A DNA stretch of 64,000 nt from Reddybacter sp041622675. Its GTDB lineage: Bacteria > Pseudomonadota > Gammaproteobacteria > Pseudomonadales > Porticoccaceae. This document shows, piece after piece, positions 26,350 through 35,652 of this stretch (the first letter of the stretch is position 1; the number at the start of each line of letters is the position of its first letter). The notes beneath the pieces are model-generated. The model saw nothing but the letters and a program-made list of their open reading frames with translations, did not search any database and was not told the origin of the DNA. The DNA is taken from NCBI GenBank assembly GCA_041622675.1, contig JBFJYH010000004.1, forward strand, positions 36,527 to 100,526, given 5' to 3'. A program made the position numbers and the translations under genes.

Positions 26350-27897
26350 ATGAAAAGTACAACGACACCCATTTCTGGCAACCCCCGAATTAACCCCTTG
26401 ATTACAGGTCAACAATGGGGCGTTAATTTCGGTGAAGGTGTTATCTTGAGCTATAGTATCCCCCAAGGGAGCGCCTATTGGGTTGCCGATTATGCAGGAG
26501 GGGAACCCGACAGCTGGAGTGCACTCAACACCTCGCAAATTAATTCATTCCATCAAACTTTGGACGCTTGGGCAGAAGTAGCCGACATTACATTTAATCA
26601 GGTTGAAGATGCCGAAACCTATGGTGTTATCCGCGTGGCATTTAGCCAAGTGGTAACTGATAACCCCACGGCCGCAGCTTGGGCCTATATACCAGGCGAA
26701 CCTGAAGAGTCAGGGGATATCTGGCTAGATCGCTTTTCAGGAGGCACTTATCAGCCCGGCTCATTCGGTTACACCACCTTGCTCCATGAAATTGGTCACG
26801 CCTTAGGCCTAGCGCACCCTTTTGAAAGTAAAAAAAATAATGACAGCCTTTTAAGTGATGAGGAGGACTCCACACAATACACCGTTATGAGTAATACCGA
26901 CTACGAAGGTGCAGGCTATACTTTCACTCAAACTGGCGAGAACTCCTATAGCTGGTATACCGTACAACCTACAACGCCAATGTTATACGATTTACTAGCC
27001 ATGCAGTATTTATACGGCCCCAATCTCACCACCCGAACTGGCGACGACACTTATGTGTTCAGCAATAGTCAAGCAGAATTACGAACCATCTGGGATGCCG
27101 GCGGCATTGACACCCTTGATCTTTCGAACCAGAGTACCGACCTACAAGTCGACCTAAATGACGGTAGGTTTAGCTCCATTGGCATCAAGGAAACTTGGGA
27201 CAGCAAGCAAGGTGTTGTCGTTTCAAGTGCGGCCGATAATATAGCTATTGCCTACGACACTTTTATTGAGAATATTATCGGCGGTTCGGGGAACGACAGA
27301 CTTACAGGTAATGAGTTTAATAATCAGCTTAGAGGGGGGCTGGGCAATAATATTCTAATTGGCGGTCAGGGCACCGATACCGCTATTTTCGACGGTAATT
27401 TTTCAGAACACTCAATTGCCAATAAAGGCCTTGGCCAGCTCGACGTAAACACACTTGCTACAGGGGATACGAATACCCTACATGAAATCGAATGGCTGCA
27501 ATTTAATGATCAACTCATTGCGGCCTCTCAGTTTAACGGCAATGTCCCACAAAACCCAGGTGAGGTCGATGTAAGCCCCCAAGAAGGCAGTGGGAACCAC
27601 ATCAACTACTTCTTATTATTTATTCCCGAAACTCTAAGTACTAATGCCACCGTTAATTATCGGACCCTAGACGGCAGTGCAATTGCCGGGGAGGACTATA
27701 TAGCCGCGAGCGGCATCGCCCTTATTGAGGCCGGCAAAACGAGCACTCTTATTGGTGTTGAAATAATAGCGGATAGTATTCAAGAGGATGACGAAACTTT
27801 TTTCCTTGAGGTCAGCAATCCGGTCGGCGGATCTTTCCCCAATAATGAAATTGTCCTCACCGCAATGCGAACTATTGTTAATGATGATTTTGTCTAG
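26350..27897 (+). CDS. Secreted M10 (serralysin-like) metalloprotease with RTX repeats and C-terminal Calx-beta domain
   Basis: The 515-residue protein is a zinc endopeptidase of the M10 family. The zinc motif HEIGHALGLAH starts at about residue 146, followed by the Met-turn TVMSN. The segment DTYVFS..IWDAGGIDTLDLS is the usual serralysin C-terminal beta-roll entry, and about three RTX nonapeptide-like repeats (GGSGNDRL, GGLGNNIL, GGQGTDTA) lie near 310-345. A Calx-beta domain fills about 408-513 with TLDGSAIAGEDY and VNDDF. No signal peptide is evident, which fits type I secretion through an ABC exporter, but no exporter gene is nearby. ATG at 26350 has AGGA before it at good spacing; the earlier ATG at 26284 does not. 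Confidence 0.88.
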   Translation: MKSTTTPISGNPRINPLITGQQWGVNFGEGVILSYSIPQGSAYWVADYAGGEPDSWSALNTSQINSFHQTLDAWAEVADITFNQVEDAETYGVIRVAFSQVVTDNPTAAAWAYIPGEPEESGDIWLDRFSGGTYQPGSFGYTTLLHEIGHALGLAHPFESKKNNDSLLSDEEDSTQYTVMSNTDYEGAGYTFTQTGENSYSWYTVQPTTPMLYDLLAMQYLYGPNLTTRTGDDTYVFSNSQAELRTIWDAGGIDTLDLSNQSTDLQVDLNDGRFSSIGIKETWDSKQGVVVSSAADNIAIAYDTFIENIIGGSGNDRLTGNEFNNQLRGGLGNNILIGGQGTDTAIFDGNFSEHSIANKGLGQLDVNTLATGDTNTLHEIEWLQFNDQLIAASQFNGNVPQNPGEVDVSPQEGSGNHINYFLLFIPETLSTNATVNYRTLDGSAIAGEDYIAASGIALIEAGKTSTLIGVEIIADSIQEDDETFFLEVSNPVGGSFPNNEIVLTAMRTIVNDDFV

Positions 27898-27949
27898 GGG
27901 GTATGAATAGAAAAGATTTGAACAGTCCACAATATAGCGCTGGTGTCTA

Positions 27950-28717
27950 CTACTCGACTAGGCCCTTTAACACAATACCAGCACCATAGGCCAATACAGC
28001 GGCAACACCGCCAATACCAATAGTCTCAAGTGCACCAATAATTCGAGATTGGTTAACAAAGCGAGCTTTCACTGCACCCACCCAAAGGAAAGCGGCGCCC
28101 GTCAAGCTCGAACTCCAGAAAAAAGTGCTCACTACAGTGCCAGGACTTATCCAATTGAGGAGATAGGGCAATAGTGGAATCAGCCCAACTAGGGAAAACG
28201 CAACGAAGGTCGCGAAGCCCGCTTTGCCAGGATGATGATCCTGCAAACTCATACCGTGTTCTTCCAGTAACATGGTATCGATCCAGCGCTCATGGTCATC
28301 GGTAATCACCTCGACAACCTGGTCGAGCAACTCACCCTCGAATCCCTTCAAAGCATAAATTTGCCGCACTTCTTCCCTCTCACCCTCCGGCCATTTGTGA
28401 ATTTCATCTTGCTCTCGTTTGCGTGTCTCGGCGCGAAATTGATTCTCCGCGCGCGTACCCAGATAATTACTAACAGCCATACTAAAGCCGTCGGCCAATA
28501 AATTGGCAAAACCCAAAACAATAATGACCCCGGCTGACATGCCTGCACCGGCCACACCTGCAACAACCGCGAATGTGGTTACCGCTCCGTCGACAGCACC
28601 GTAGACAAAATCCTTGAGATAGACCGAACTCGGGCCGTCTTGCAAACGGTCGGCAATTTTCTCAGGCGTGTGGGTAGCCTTATAGGTCGCTTTATCTTCG
28701 TGTTTAGTCTGGTTCAT
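27950..28717 (-). CDS. VIT1/CCC1 family Fe(II)/Mn(II) transporter-like protein
   Basis: The 255-residue protein shows the VIT1/CCC1 layout. A first helix with DFVYGAVDGAVTTFAVVAG is followed by ANLLADGFSMAVSNYLGTRAE, then a long charged cytoplasmic domain rich in Glu that may bind metal ions, then three more membrane segments. Relatives move iron or manganese, in bacteria probably outward. The ATG at 28717 is preferred: a TTG 17 codons upstream keeps the frame, but GGAG precedes the ATG, although with a rather long 14-base gap. It is convergent with the metalloprotease gene. Confidence 0.88.
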   Translation of the reverse strand: MNQTKHEDKATYKATHTPEKIADRLQDGPSSVYLKDFVYGAVDGAVTTFAVVAGVAGAGMSAGVIIVLGFANLLADGFSMAVSNYLGTRAENQFRAETRKREQDEIHKWPEGEREEVRQIYALKGFEGELLDQVVEVITDDHERWIDTMLLEEHGMSLQDHHPGKAGFATFVAFSLVGLIPLLPYLLNWISPGTVVSTFFWSSSLTGAAFLWVGAVKARFVNQSRIIGALETIGIGGVAAVLAYGAGIVLKGLVE

Positions 28718-28796
28718 ATTTAGATGTAATTCTCCAATTGAACGACACTTAGCTGTTGCGAACAGCAAAAATAATTTAACGCTGACAATACGCTAT

Positions 28797-29138
28797 CTAT
28801 CTCAAGCGTTCTTGCCATCGACCACCATGCTCAAATGCGCAGGCCTCTTCGCTATCAAAACAAATTTGCCGCGACATATCCTTCATCGAAATACCAACAG
28901 CACTTAACTTTTCACGAATGACACTTCGTAAAAAATCATCTTGTTGAGCAAGCAATGCACTGGCTAACTCACTCTTTGTATCAAAGATACATACCACCGA
29001 CAGGGAGTCGGGAAAGCGATTGTAATTCACCTGATGAGTCAGCCACTGAAAGCCAGGCACTTCATTTAGCGCAATATCACAGGCCTCGGTCAACGCTTCT
29101 CTAATGGCCTTTTCATATTTTTTATCGCTTTTTTTCAC
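28797..29138 (-). CDS. Conserved protein often labelled 'Fis family transcriptional regulator'
   Basis: The 113-residue product has no helix-turn-helix motif I can see. It matches, from memory, a small conserved family in gammaproteobacteria with the signature GFQWLTHQVNYNRFPDSLSV, which databases sometimes label Fis-like. Its function is unknown. It starts with GTG (VKKSDKKYE) with only a weak ribosome site. ytoQ lies 33 bases upstream on the same strand. Confidence 0.6.
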   Translation of the reverse strand: MKKSDKKYEKAIREALTEACDIALNEVPGFQWLTHQVNYNRFPDSLSVVCIFDTKSELASALLAQQDDFLRSVIREKLSAVGISMKDMSRQICFDSEEACAFEHGGRWQERLR

Positions 29139-29171
29139 GCCGATTTACTCGAGGTCTGGAGACATTATTTA

Positions 29172-29612
29172 TTATTTGCTAACGACGTACTTTAGTATTT
29201 CGACCACTTGCTCGGGTGTTGTCGCCCACGCCATTGCCGAAGCATCGACCTCTTTGAGTGGGTGGACGACATTCTCATCATGCAGCGTAATATAGGGCGT
29301 GCCCAGAGCCGCACAATAGCCCGCATCAAAAGCCGCATTCCATTGTTTATATTTGTCGCCAAAGCGCACAATCGCCAGATCACAGCTTTCAATGAGGTTT
29401 TTTGTGCGTATGGCATTGATTTTTGCTGACTTGTGATCGCGCCAAAAGCCGCTCTGCTCTGCACCCAGTACATCGCCCGCACTGTCGCTGGCTTCGTGAT
29501 TGGTAACGGCAGAAGTGAATTCAACCGGCAAATTGTGTACTTCACAACCCTGCTTTAATTGTTCGCGCCAGTCAGTGTGTATTTCACCGGAGAGGTAGAT
29601 AGTCCAGATCAT
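29172..29612 (-). CDS. ytoQ: YtoQ family protein
   Basis: The 146-residue protein matches the YtoQ family throughout: IYLSGEIHTDWR at the start, FWRDHKSAKINAIRT in the middle and IVRFGDKYKQWNAAFDAGYC, which resembles the nucleoside 2-deoxyribosyltransferase-like fold. Its biochemical role is not established. GGAAT lies just before the ATG. It is 48 bases upstream-side from the end of the ccm operon on the same strand, so it might be transcribed with ccmI. Confidence 0.88.
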   Translation of the reverse strand: MIWTIYLSGEIHTDWREQLKQGCEVHNLPVEFTSAVTNHEASDSAGDVLGAEQSGFWRDHKSAKINAIRTKNLIESCDLAIVRFGDKYKQWNAAFDAGYCAALGTPYITLHDENVVHPLKEVDASAMAWATTPEQVVEILKYVVSK

Positions 29613-29660
29613 ATTATTCCTTTGTAACGTGAAAGCTAAAATTTCTGCAACATAAGCATT

Positions 29661-30926
29661 TCAGGGCAAACGCCGATTAATTTCCAAATTCAACGGCTCA
29701 GCCAATTGCTCGGCACTCAGCGGCCCCAAGCGCCCCTCTAAATCACCACTACTCGATTGTCGATTACCCGACATGGCAATGCGCGCCACAGCTTCAATCT
29801 GACCAATACTACTGGGCAAGCGTTCGGGCGATAGCGCCATGGTGTCATCAAATTTAATCGTTAGCGGCAAGTCGGCCACGCGCACACGCTGTGCAACTAA
29901 CGGCATGGGCATACCCTGCCACTCTCGCAAATAGATAAATACGGTGGCATCCCTCGGAGCAACCATAGGCGCCGGTAGTGAAACCTTGAGACTTATCGAC
30001 CAGTCGCTCACTGCTTCACCCAACAAGGCCTTAGCACGGCTAATCCCAGAGCGCAGGGCTTCGGCGCTACCCGACATGGGGGGTGTATTATTTAAGGCCG
30101 CTTGCCAATAGGTGCTCGCCCCACTGTAGTCTTCACGGGCAAAGGCGGCGATGCCCAACAAGCCGAGCGCACTGGCATTAGTTGGGTCTGACGCCAAGGC
30201 TTTATGGGCATGGGTTTGCATCTCGTCTGTCGGTATATTGTTCGCCAAAGAAAATAAAACTTGTGCCAGTTCGGCATGAATATCGGCATCGTTCGGGGCG
30301 ACGACTAAAGCACTTTTATAGGCTGCTGCAGCCGCATTAAAGTCATTACGCTCTTGCTCCATTCGCGCTAGCATCACCCAGTAATAAAGATTATCGGGGC
30401 TTTTATTAGTGCCCTTTATTAAAGCAGTGTGCAATTGTTCCGCTATGGCGCTTGCCGAATCTTGCCCTACAGCTTGCTGGCTTTGACTGAGTTTAAGTAG
30501 CTTAGCGATCTCCATATCTGTAGCCGCACCGAGTTTGCCATAGAGAAACAGCGAAAAAGCCAGCAGAACAAAGGCTCCGCTAATCAGCAACCAGCTGCCG
30601 CTATTAGTACTGGCCCTTTGTGCGGATGCGGTGCTATTTTTATCGCTGAGCTTCACATCCTGTAGCAAGCGCCTTTGCGTATCGGCAAGTAATTCTTTGT
30701 ATTCACCTTCATCCAGAGTGCCGCTATCGCGCTGGTTGTCGAGATTGGCTTTCTGCTCGTAAAAAAGGCCAATGTTTAATTGTTGCTGTTGATCCCCCTT
30801 TTGTTGAACCGCCACGTTTGAAAGATCAGCTCTATTACGACGTCGTTTAACGCCGGGCAAAAAACCGTAGAGCACAAAGCTCAGCGCCATAACTAAAAAG
30901 GCACTTACCACTAACCAGAAACTCAC
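29661..30926 (-). CDS. ccmI: Cytochrome c biogenesis protein CcmI
   Basis: CcmI helps present apocytochrome c to the heme lyase. The 421-residue protein has two N-terminal membrane segments, one at about residues 1-22 and another at about 115-135, with a cytoplasmic loop that carries the CcmI motif YEQKANLDNQRDSGTLDEGEY. A periplasmic TPR domain (about 165-290) and a C-terminal domain rich in beta strands follow. It starts with GTG overlapping the ccmH stop (GTGA). It is the last ccm gene. Confidence 0.94.
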   Translation of the reverse strand: MSFWLVVSAFLVMALSFVLYGFLPGVKRRRNRADLSNVAVQQKGDQQQQLNIGLFYEQKANLDNQRDSGTLDEGEYKELLADTQRRLLQDVKLSDKNSTASAQRASTNSGSWLLISGAFVLLAFSLFLYGKLGAATDMEIAKLLKLSQSQQAVGQDSASAIAEQLHTALIKGTNKSPDNLYYWVMLARMEQERNDFNAAAAAYKSALVVAPNDADIHAELAQVLFSLANNIPTDEMQTHAHKALASDPTNASALGLLGIAAFAREDYSGASTYWQAALNNTPPMSGSAEALRSGISRAKALLGEAVSDWSISLKVSLPAPMVAPRDATVFIYLREWQGMPMPLVAQRVRVADLPLTIKFDDTMALSPERLPSSIGQIEAVARIAMSGNRQSSSGDLEGRLGPLSAEQLAEPLNLEINRRLP

Positions 30927-31501
30927 TCTACTTCCGCCTTATTTGAACTTTTGCTTTTGTTTTGCTGGTTTTCCACATCGCTTAACAAAGTTTGTAATGC
31001 CGCTTGCTCTGCCCCACTCAGTGCAGCCTGAGCTGTACTAGTAGCACGTTTTTGTCGGCGAATAATAAAAACAATAACCAACAAACCTAGTAACAGTAAT
31101 ACGGCTGGAGCCAGCCAAAGCAAATAGGTACTTGCCTGAACCCGGGGGCGGTAGAGAATAAATTCACCGTAGCGAGCCACCAGATAATCGCTAATTTGCG
31201 CATCACTGGCGCCCTCTTCGAGAAGGCGGCGAATTTCGTTGCGCAGATCGATGGAAATGGGCGAGTTAGACTCCGCCAAATTTTGATTCTGACATTTGGG
31301 ACAGCGGTATTCGGCCACTAGCTGCTGATAGCGTTCGGTCAACTCAGGACTTGAGAGCCTGTCGACCTCGATGACACTCCAGGCTGGCAGGCATAACAGA
31401 CTCAATAGCAAAAGTGAAGCCCGTAAACAAACTAAGCTTTTTTTTATGACAAGCCACTGTATTGAATGAAAAGCGAAGCCCTGATAGTCATCAACTGTCA
31501 T
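30923..31501 (-). CDS. ccmH: Cytochrome c maturation protein CcmH (thiol reductase subunit)
   Basis: CcmH reduces the CxxCH thiols of apocytochrome c. The motif RCPKCQNQNLAESNSP places the redox cysteines at C67 and C70. The signature after it and the C-terminal membrane helix (about 130-150) are typical of the short CcmH form. The only in-frame start I can find is ATG at 31501, which overlaps the end of ccmG by 11 bases and leaves a 20-residue n-region before the signal helix. This is longer than usual and lies ahead of an A8 run. Confidence 0.93.
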   Translation of the reverse strand: MTVDDYQGFAFHSIQWLVIKKSLVCLRASLLLLSLLCLPAWSVIEVDRLSSPELTERYQQLVAEYRCPKCQNQNLAESNSPISIDLRNEIRRLLEEGASDAQISDYLVARYGEFILYRPRVQASTYLLWLAPAVLLLLGLLVIVFIIRRQKRATSTAQAALSGAEQAALQTLLSDVENQQNKSKSSNKAEVE

Positions 31502-32084
31502 TTTTTTTCTCGGTTAAGGCATCGCGCAGCTGTTGATACTTTGGTTGAAGTGTCGTTCGCCAAACTCTGTCATCGACCACACCCACATGCTTGTAGTGAA
31601 TCACCCCGAGGTGATCGACAAGGTAGGTTTCGGGCGCGCCAAAAACACCAAGATCGAGGCCCATACCTCCTGTGGTGTCTGAAATAGTATGTGCATAGGG
31701 GTCGCCATATTTTGCCAACCACTGCTGAGCAGCACCCACTTCGTCTTTGTAATTGAGGCCGATAATACGCACGCCCGTCTCGGAGATGTCCATTAAATAA
31801 GGATGTTCAACACGACAGGACACACACCAGGTTGCCCACACATTTAATAATGACACTTGACCGAGAAATAGAGACTCATCGAGTATTTCAGCTTGCTCTG
31901 CAACCACCTGGTTGTCATCTTCAGTGGATGCTAATTGCCCCAACGCGGGTAATTGAAAGGCTGGAACAGGACGGCTGATTAACGCAGAGGGCATGGCATT
32001 GGGATCGCGCCCCAGGCCCCAGTAGAGAATGGCAGCCAGCACGACAAAAATAATTAAGGGAATAAATAATTTAATTCTGCCCAC
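31491..32084 (-). CDS. ccmG: Thiol:disulfide interchange protein CcmG (DsbE)
   Basis: CcmG is a membrane-anchored periplasmic thioredoxin-like protein that keeps apocytochrome c cysteines reduced. The 197-residue product has an N-terminal membrane anchor (about 5-24) and the active site WATWCVSC with C87 and C90. The motif GAPETYLVD near 150 is the conserved cis-proline region. It starts with GTG preceded by GGAAA. It is three bases downstream of ccmF and overlaps ccmH by 11 bases. Confidence 0.95.
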   Translation of the reverse strand: MGRIKLFIPLIIFVVLAAILYWGLGRDPNAMPSALISRPVPAFQLPALGQLASTEDDNQVVAEQAEILDESLFLGQVSLLNVWATWCVSCRVEHPYLMDISETGVRIIGLNYKDEVGAAQQWLAKYGDPYAHTISDTTGGMGLDLGVFGAPETYLVDHLGVIHYKHVGVVDDRVWRTTLQPKYQQLRDALTEKKNDS

Positions 32085-32087
32085 AGT

Positions 32088-34127
32088 TTAATTTCCTTTT
32101 TTGGCATGTGCCAAGGCTGGTTTTGGAGCACCCTTTTGCTCAGACGATGGCTGCGTTACATTGCCCCGCGTAACATTAACCGGCGTTTTACGATAACGCT
32201 TATCAAGTACCGCGATCACGCCACCCAGCGCTATCATAAATGCTCCCAGCCAAATCCAGCGTATAAACGGTTTCACATAAACCCGTACAGACCAGGCGCC
32301 ATCGCCCAGAGGCTCGCCGAGCGCCACATAAAGATCGCGAAACAGCCCACCGTCAATATCCGCTTCGGTCATCACATTACCGGTCGCCAGGTAGCGCCTT
32401 TTCTCGGGTTTCAAGGTCGTAAAGGGTTTAACGTCGTCGCCGTCTGCATTAGTAAAAACATCAAAGCTACCCTGTTGCGCAATGTAGTTTGGACCGCGGA
32501 CTTGCTCGACCCCTTTAAACAAAAAGGTGTAACCTGCAACCTGTATACGCTCGTTGGTGGCCAGTCGTACATCCCGCTGGTCACTGTAATTACTGGTTAA
32601 AGTAATGCCGATAGCAAGCACGGCAATACCCAGGTGGGCAATGACCATACCCCAGTAACTCGGTTTCAAGCGACCCAGGCCGGTGCGACGCCCCTGAGAG
32701 TGATCGGATTTTTTCCAGATATCTTGCAGCGTGAAAAGAATCAACCACAAGGCTGCTGCTAAGCCAAGTAACGAGGCGATCTTCAAGCTCCACCCCGCTA
32801 GCAAGAGCCAAAGCACAGCTAGCACAGGGCTAGCCAGTAATGGGGCTTTTAACAGCCGCTGTAAACTACCGCTGGCTTGGCGCTTCCATTGCAAACTGGC
32901 GCCGACCCCCATTGCCAGTACAAGTAGTAATCCGAGGGGTACGAAGAAAAAATTGAAATACGGGGGACCGACTGAAATCTTTCCCCAACCGAGGACATCC
33001 GCTACCAGCGGATAGAGCGTGCCCAGCAAGATCATCGCCAACATCACCACTAACAGCACATTGTTAAGCAGGAGGCCCGCTTCGCGAGACAACCAATTAA
33101 AGCTAGCCGTCGCACCAAGACTTGAACTACGCAGGGCAAAAAGCAATAACGAACCACCAATCACTACGCCGAGAAAGGCCAGAATAAACACACCACGGGT
33201 AGGGTCTGTCGCAAAGGCATGTACGGAGGTCAAAACCCCTGAGCGCACCAAAAACGTACCCAACAAACTCAGGGAAAAGGCAAGTATTGCCAGTAGCAGG
33301 GTCCAACTGCGAAACAGGCCGCGTTTTTCCGATACTGCGAGGCTGTGCATTAATGCGGTGCCGGCAAGCCAGGGCATCAGCGAGGCGTTTTCAACCGGAT
33401 CCCAAAACCACCAGCCTCCCCAGCCCAGTTCGTAGTAGGCCCACCAACTACCCAGGAAAATGCCCACGGTCAAAAAGGACCAAGCGGCATTGGTCCAGGG
33501 GCGAGTCCAGCGTGCCCAGGCCGAGTCCATACGCCCTGCCAACAATGCCGCAACTGCAAAGGCGAAAGCTACCGAAAAACCGACATAACCCATGTACAGC
33601 ATTGGCGGATGAATAATCAAGCCAACATCCTGCAGTAGTGGATTGAGATCTTTACCGTCCATGGGCGGAAACGGTAAAAGGCGCTCGAAGGGATTAGAGG
33701 TGAGCAACATGAACAAATAAAAGCCGACGGCAATCATACCCATCACTGACAGCACTCGGGCCACCATGTCATCTGGCAAAGCACGACTCATCATCGCGAC
33801 AGCCAATGTCCAGCCGGCGAGGATCAGGGTCCATAGTAAAAGCGAGCCCTCGTGCGCTCCCCAGACAGCACTGACTTTATAATAAGGGGGCAACAGCGAG
33901 TTTGAGTTATTAGCGACATAGGCAACGGAAAAGTCATCCTGCAAAAACACTGCCACCAGGCAAGCGAAACTAATGGCGACAAAAACAAACTGTCCACAAC
34001 TCAAAGGCCTAGCCGTAGCTATCCATAAAGGCTTTTCGGCGATTGTTCCAGCCAGTGGGATCAATGCCTGAGAAAACGCCAAGCCGAGTGCCAATATGAG
34101 AGCAAAGTGACCCAGTTCAGCAATCAT
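32088..34127 (-). CDS. ccmF: Heme lyase CcmF
   Basis: CcmF attaches heme to apocytochrome c. The 679-residue polytopic protein has the tryptophan-rich WWD motif WGGWWFWDPVENASLMPW at about residues 236-253, the GAHEGSLLLW segment near 90-99 and the HPP motif near 173. A large periplasmic loop near the C-terminus is also typical. Its ATG overlaps the ccmE stop (TAATG). Confidence 0.97.
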   Translation of the reverse strand: MIAELGHFALILALGLAFSQALIPLAGTIAEKPLWIATARPLSCGQFVFVAISFACLVAVFLQDDFSVAYVANNSNSLLPPYYKVSAVWGAHEGSLLLWTLILAGWTLAVAMMSRALPDDMVARVLSVMGMIAVGFYLFMLLTSNPFERLLPFPPMDGKDLNPLLQDVGLIIHPPMLYMGYVGFSVAFAFAVAALLAGRMDSAWARWTRPWTNAAWSFLTVGIFLGSWWAYYELGWGGWWFWDPVENASLMPWLAGTALMHSLAVSEKRGLFRSWTLLLAILAFSLSLLGTFLVRSGVLTSVHAFATDPTRGVFILAFLGVVIGGSLLLFALRSSSLGATASFNWLSREAGLLLNNVLLVVMLAMILLGTLYPLVADVLGWGKISVGPPYFNFFFVPLGLLLVLAMGVGASLQWKRQASGSLQRLLKAPLLASPVLAVLWLLLAGWSLKIASLLGLAAALWLILFTLQDIWKKSDHSQGRRTGLGRLKPSYWGMVIAHLGIAVLAIGITLTSNYSDQRDVRLATNERIQVAGYTFLFKGVEQVRGPNYIAQQGSFDVFTNADGDDVKPFTTLKPEKRRYLATGNVMTEADIDGGLFRDLYVALGEPLGDGAWSVRVYVKPFIRWIWLGAFMIALGGVIAVLDKRYRKTPVNVTRGNVTQPSSEQKGAPKPALAHAKKGN

Positions 34128-34630
34128 TAGTAGGTGGCCTCTGGCGTGTTCAGTACTTTACCTCCCTCTTGCTTAGCCCCACTGATTTTTGCTTTTGCTT
34201 TTTTATCAATGGCCTGCTGCATGGCATCGGCAACTTCGGGCGGGGTGTATTCTTCATCGTGTTTGGCCAATACTTGTTGAGCGAGAAATACCCCGTCCTC
34301 ACCCAATATTCCGGTCGCAACAGCGGCCTCGTCCTCAGCAAAGAGGTCGGGCAAAATACCGGAATAATGCACTAATAAGTTGGCCGAACCATCACTGACA
34401 AGAAAAGTGTTGTCGAGAGAGTCCTTTGCCCGTTGAAAGCTACCAATCACCACCATGCCGCCAACGCGAATTTGTTGATTCGTGGGCGCTTCGCCTGCCG
34501 CAACCTGAGATGGGGTATAAAATAAATTGATGTTTTCCCGAAGGGCATAACTCAAGAGGCCAACCACAAGTCCCGCAACCACTAAGATAAACACCACGAC
34601 TAATAGACGCTGCTTGCGCTCGGGTTTCAT
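34127..34630 (-). CDS. ccmE: Heme chaperone CcmE
   Basis: CcmE carries heme covalently from CcmC to CcmF in the periplasm. From the ATG at 34630 the product is 167 residues, with an N-terminal membrane anchor (about 9-27) and the heme-binding histidine H124 in LAKHDEEYTPP. The frame is open 36 codons further upstream, but that region overlaps ccmD in another frame, and AAGG precedes the ATG at 34630. That ATG overlaps the ccmD stop (ATGA). Confidence 0.95.
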   Translation of the reverse strand: MKPERKQRLLVVVFILVVAGLVVGLLSYALRENINLFYTPSQVAAGEAPTNQQIRVGGMVVIGSFQRAKDSLDNTFLVSDGSANLLVHYSGILPDLFAEDEAAVATGILGEDGVFLAQQVLAKHDEEYTPPEVADAMQQAIDKKAKAKISGAKQEGGKVLNTPEATY

Positions 34631-34833
34631 GACCCTTCGTTCCTCTCGCCTTGCATACGCCGGTCTTTTGCTTGTAGACGCTGGTGTAGTTTCGTAAGAA
34701 GTACCCGCTGACGACGTAGTGGCGCCAACGCTAACCAACCCATAATTACTAGGCTAAGACCGTAAGAGCCCCAAACATAGGGGCCGTGCCCCCCCATCGA
34801 CATAAAGGCATCAAGATTTTCAAATTGAAACAT
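34627..34833 (-). CDS. ccmD: Heme exporter accessory protein CcmD
   Basis: CcmD is a small membrane protein needed to release holo-CcmE from CcmABC. The 68-residue product fits: FMSMGGHGPYVWGSYG leads into one membrane helix, followed by a basic helix. The start at 34833 (MFQFENLDAF) was chosen over a longer frame because family members begin just before this motif. It is located between ccmC and ccmE. Confidence 0.9.
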   Translation of the reverse strand: MFQFENLDAFMSMGGHGPYVWGSYGLSLVIMGWLALAPLRRQRVLLTKLHQRLQAKDRRMQGERNEGS

Positions 34834-34876
34834 TGGTTGTCTTCTCGTTGTTTTTCGAACATTTACTAGCATAAAA

Positions 34877-35614
34877 CTACTTCGGTTGAGCAAGATCTTT
34901 CACCCAGTTGGTACGGCCTTCTCGCAAAAGAACTTCTGTACGTGTATTGAGTAATAAGACCAGCACATAAAAACAGTAAAAACCGAGAATCATCACCAGC
35001 AGTGGTTTAAACATATCGGGGTGCATCGATGGCGCGCCGCTCAACTTGATCGTCGCGGGCTGGTGTAAGGTATGCCACCAGTCTACCGACTTATAAATAA
35101 TGGGGATATTCACAGTCCCCACGAGTGCTAAAATGGCACAAGCCCTTGCGGAGCTCTCTCGAGTACTAAAAGAATGTGACAGAGCAATGATGCCAATATA
35201 AAGGAATAACAGCACCAACATCGAAGTGATTCTTGCATCCCAAATCCAGTAGGTGCCCCAAGTTGGCTTTCCCCAAACTGCCCCCGTGAACAACGCGATA
35301 AACGTTAACGCGGCACCCAATGGTGCAGCAGCAACCATCACCATATCGGCCAATTTTATTTTCCAAATCATGCCAACAGCACCCGCCGCAGCCATCACAT
35401 AGTAACCAGCAAGGGCAAGAAAGGAGGCAGGCACATGGATGTAAATAATGCGGAAACTATTGCCCTGTCGCGCATCCTCAGGGGCGAAGGCTAGACCCCA
35501 AACCGCACCAGTAACAATTAGTACCACCGAAGCTAGGGCCAACCAAGGCAGAAATTTACCGCTGATTTGATAAAACCAGCGCGGCGAACCCAGTTTGTGA
35601 AACCACTGCCACAT
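34877..35614 (-). CDS. ccmC: Heme handling protein CcmC
   Basis: CcmC binds heme and hands it to CcmE. The 245-residue protein has six membrane segments, the WWD motif WGTYWIWDARITS at about 119-131 and heme-ligand histidines at H60 (YIHVPAS) and H184 (WWHTLHQP). It sits between ccmB and ccmD in the usual order. Confidence 0.96.
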   Translation of the reverse strand: MWQWFHKLGSPRWFYQISGKFLPWLALASVVLIVTGAVWGLAFAPEDARQGNSFRIIYIHVPASFLALAGYYVMAAAGAVGMIWKIKLADMVMVAAAPLGAALTFIALFTGAVWGKPTWGTYWIWDARITSMLVLLFLYIGIIALSHSFSTRESSARACAILALVGTVNIPIIYKSVDWWHTLHQPATIKLSGAPSMHPDMFKPLLVMILGFYCFYVLVLLLNTRTEVLLREGRTNWVKDLAQPK

Positions 35615-35652
35615 ATTTACTATCCTGCTCTAACAATTCGACAAAATGCCGA

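Noticed and set aside
32106..32600. 164-codon plus-strand frame opposite ccmF
   Set aside because: It is antisense to the well-supported ccmF coding sequence and shows no family features.
34631..34738. In-frame N-terminal extension of ccmE
   Set aside because: It overlaps ccmD in another frame; the ATG at 34630 has a ribosome site and gives the family length.
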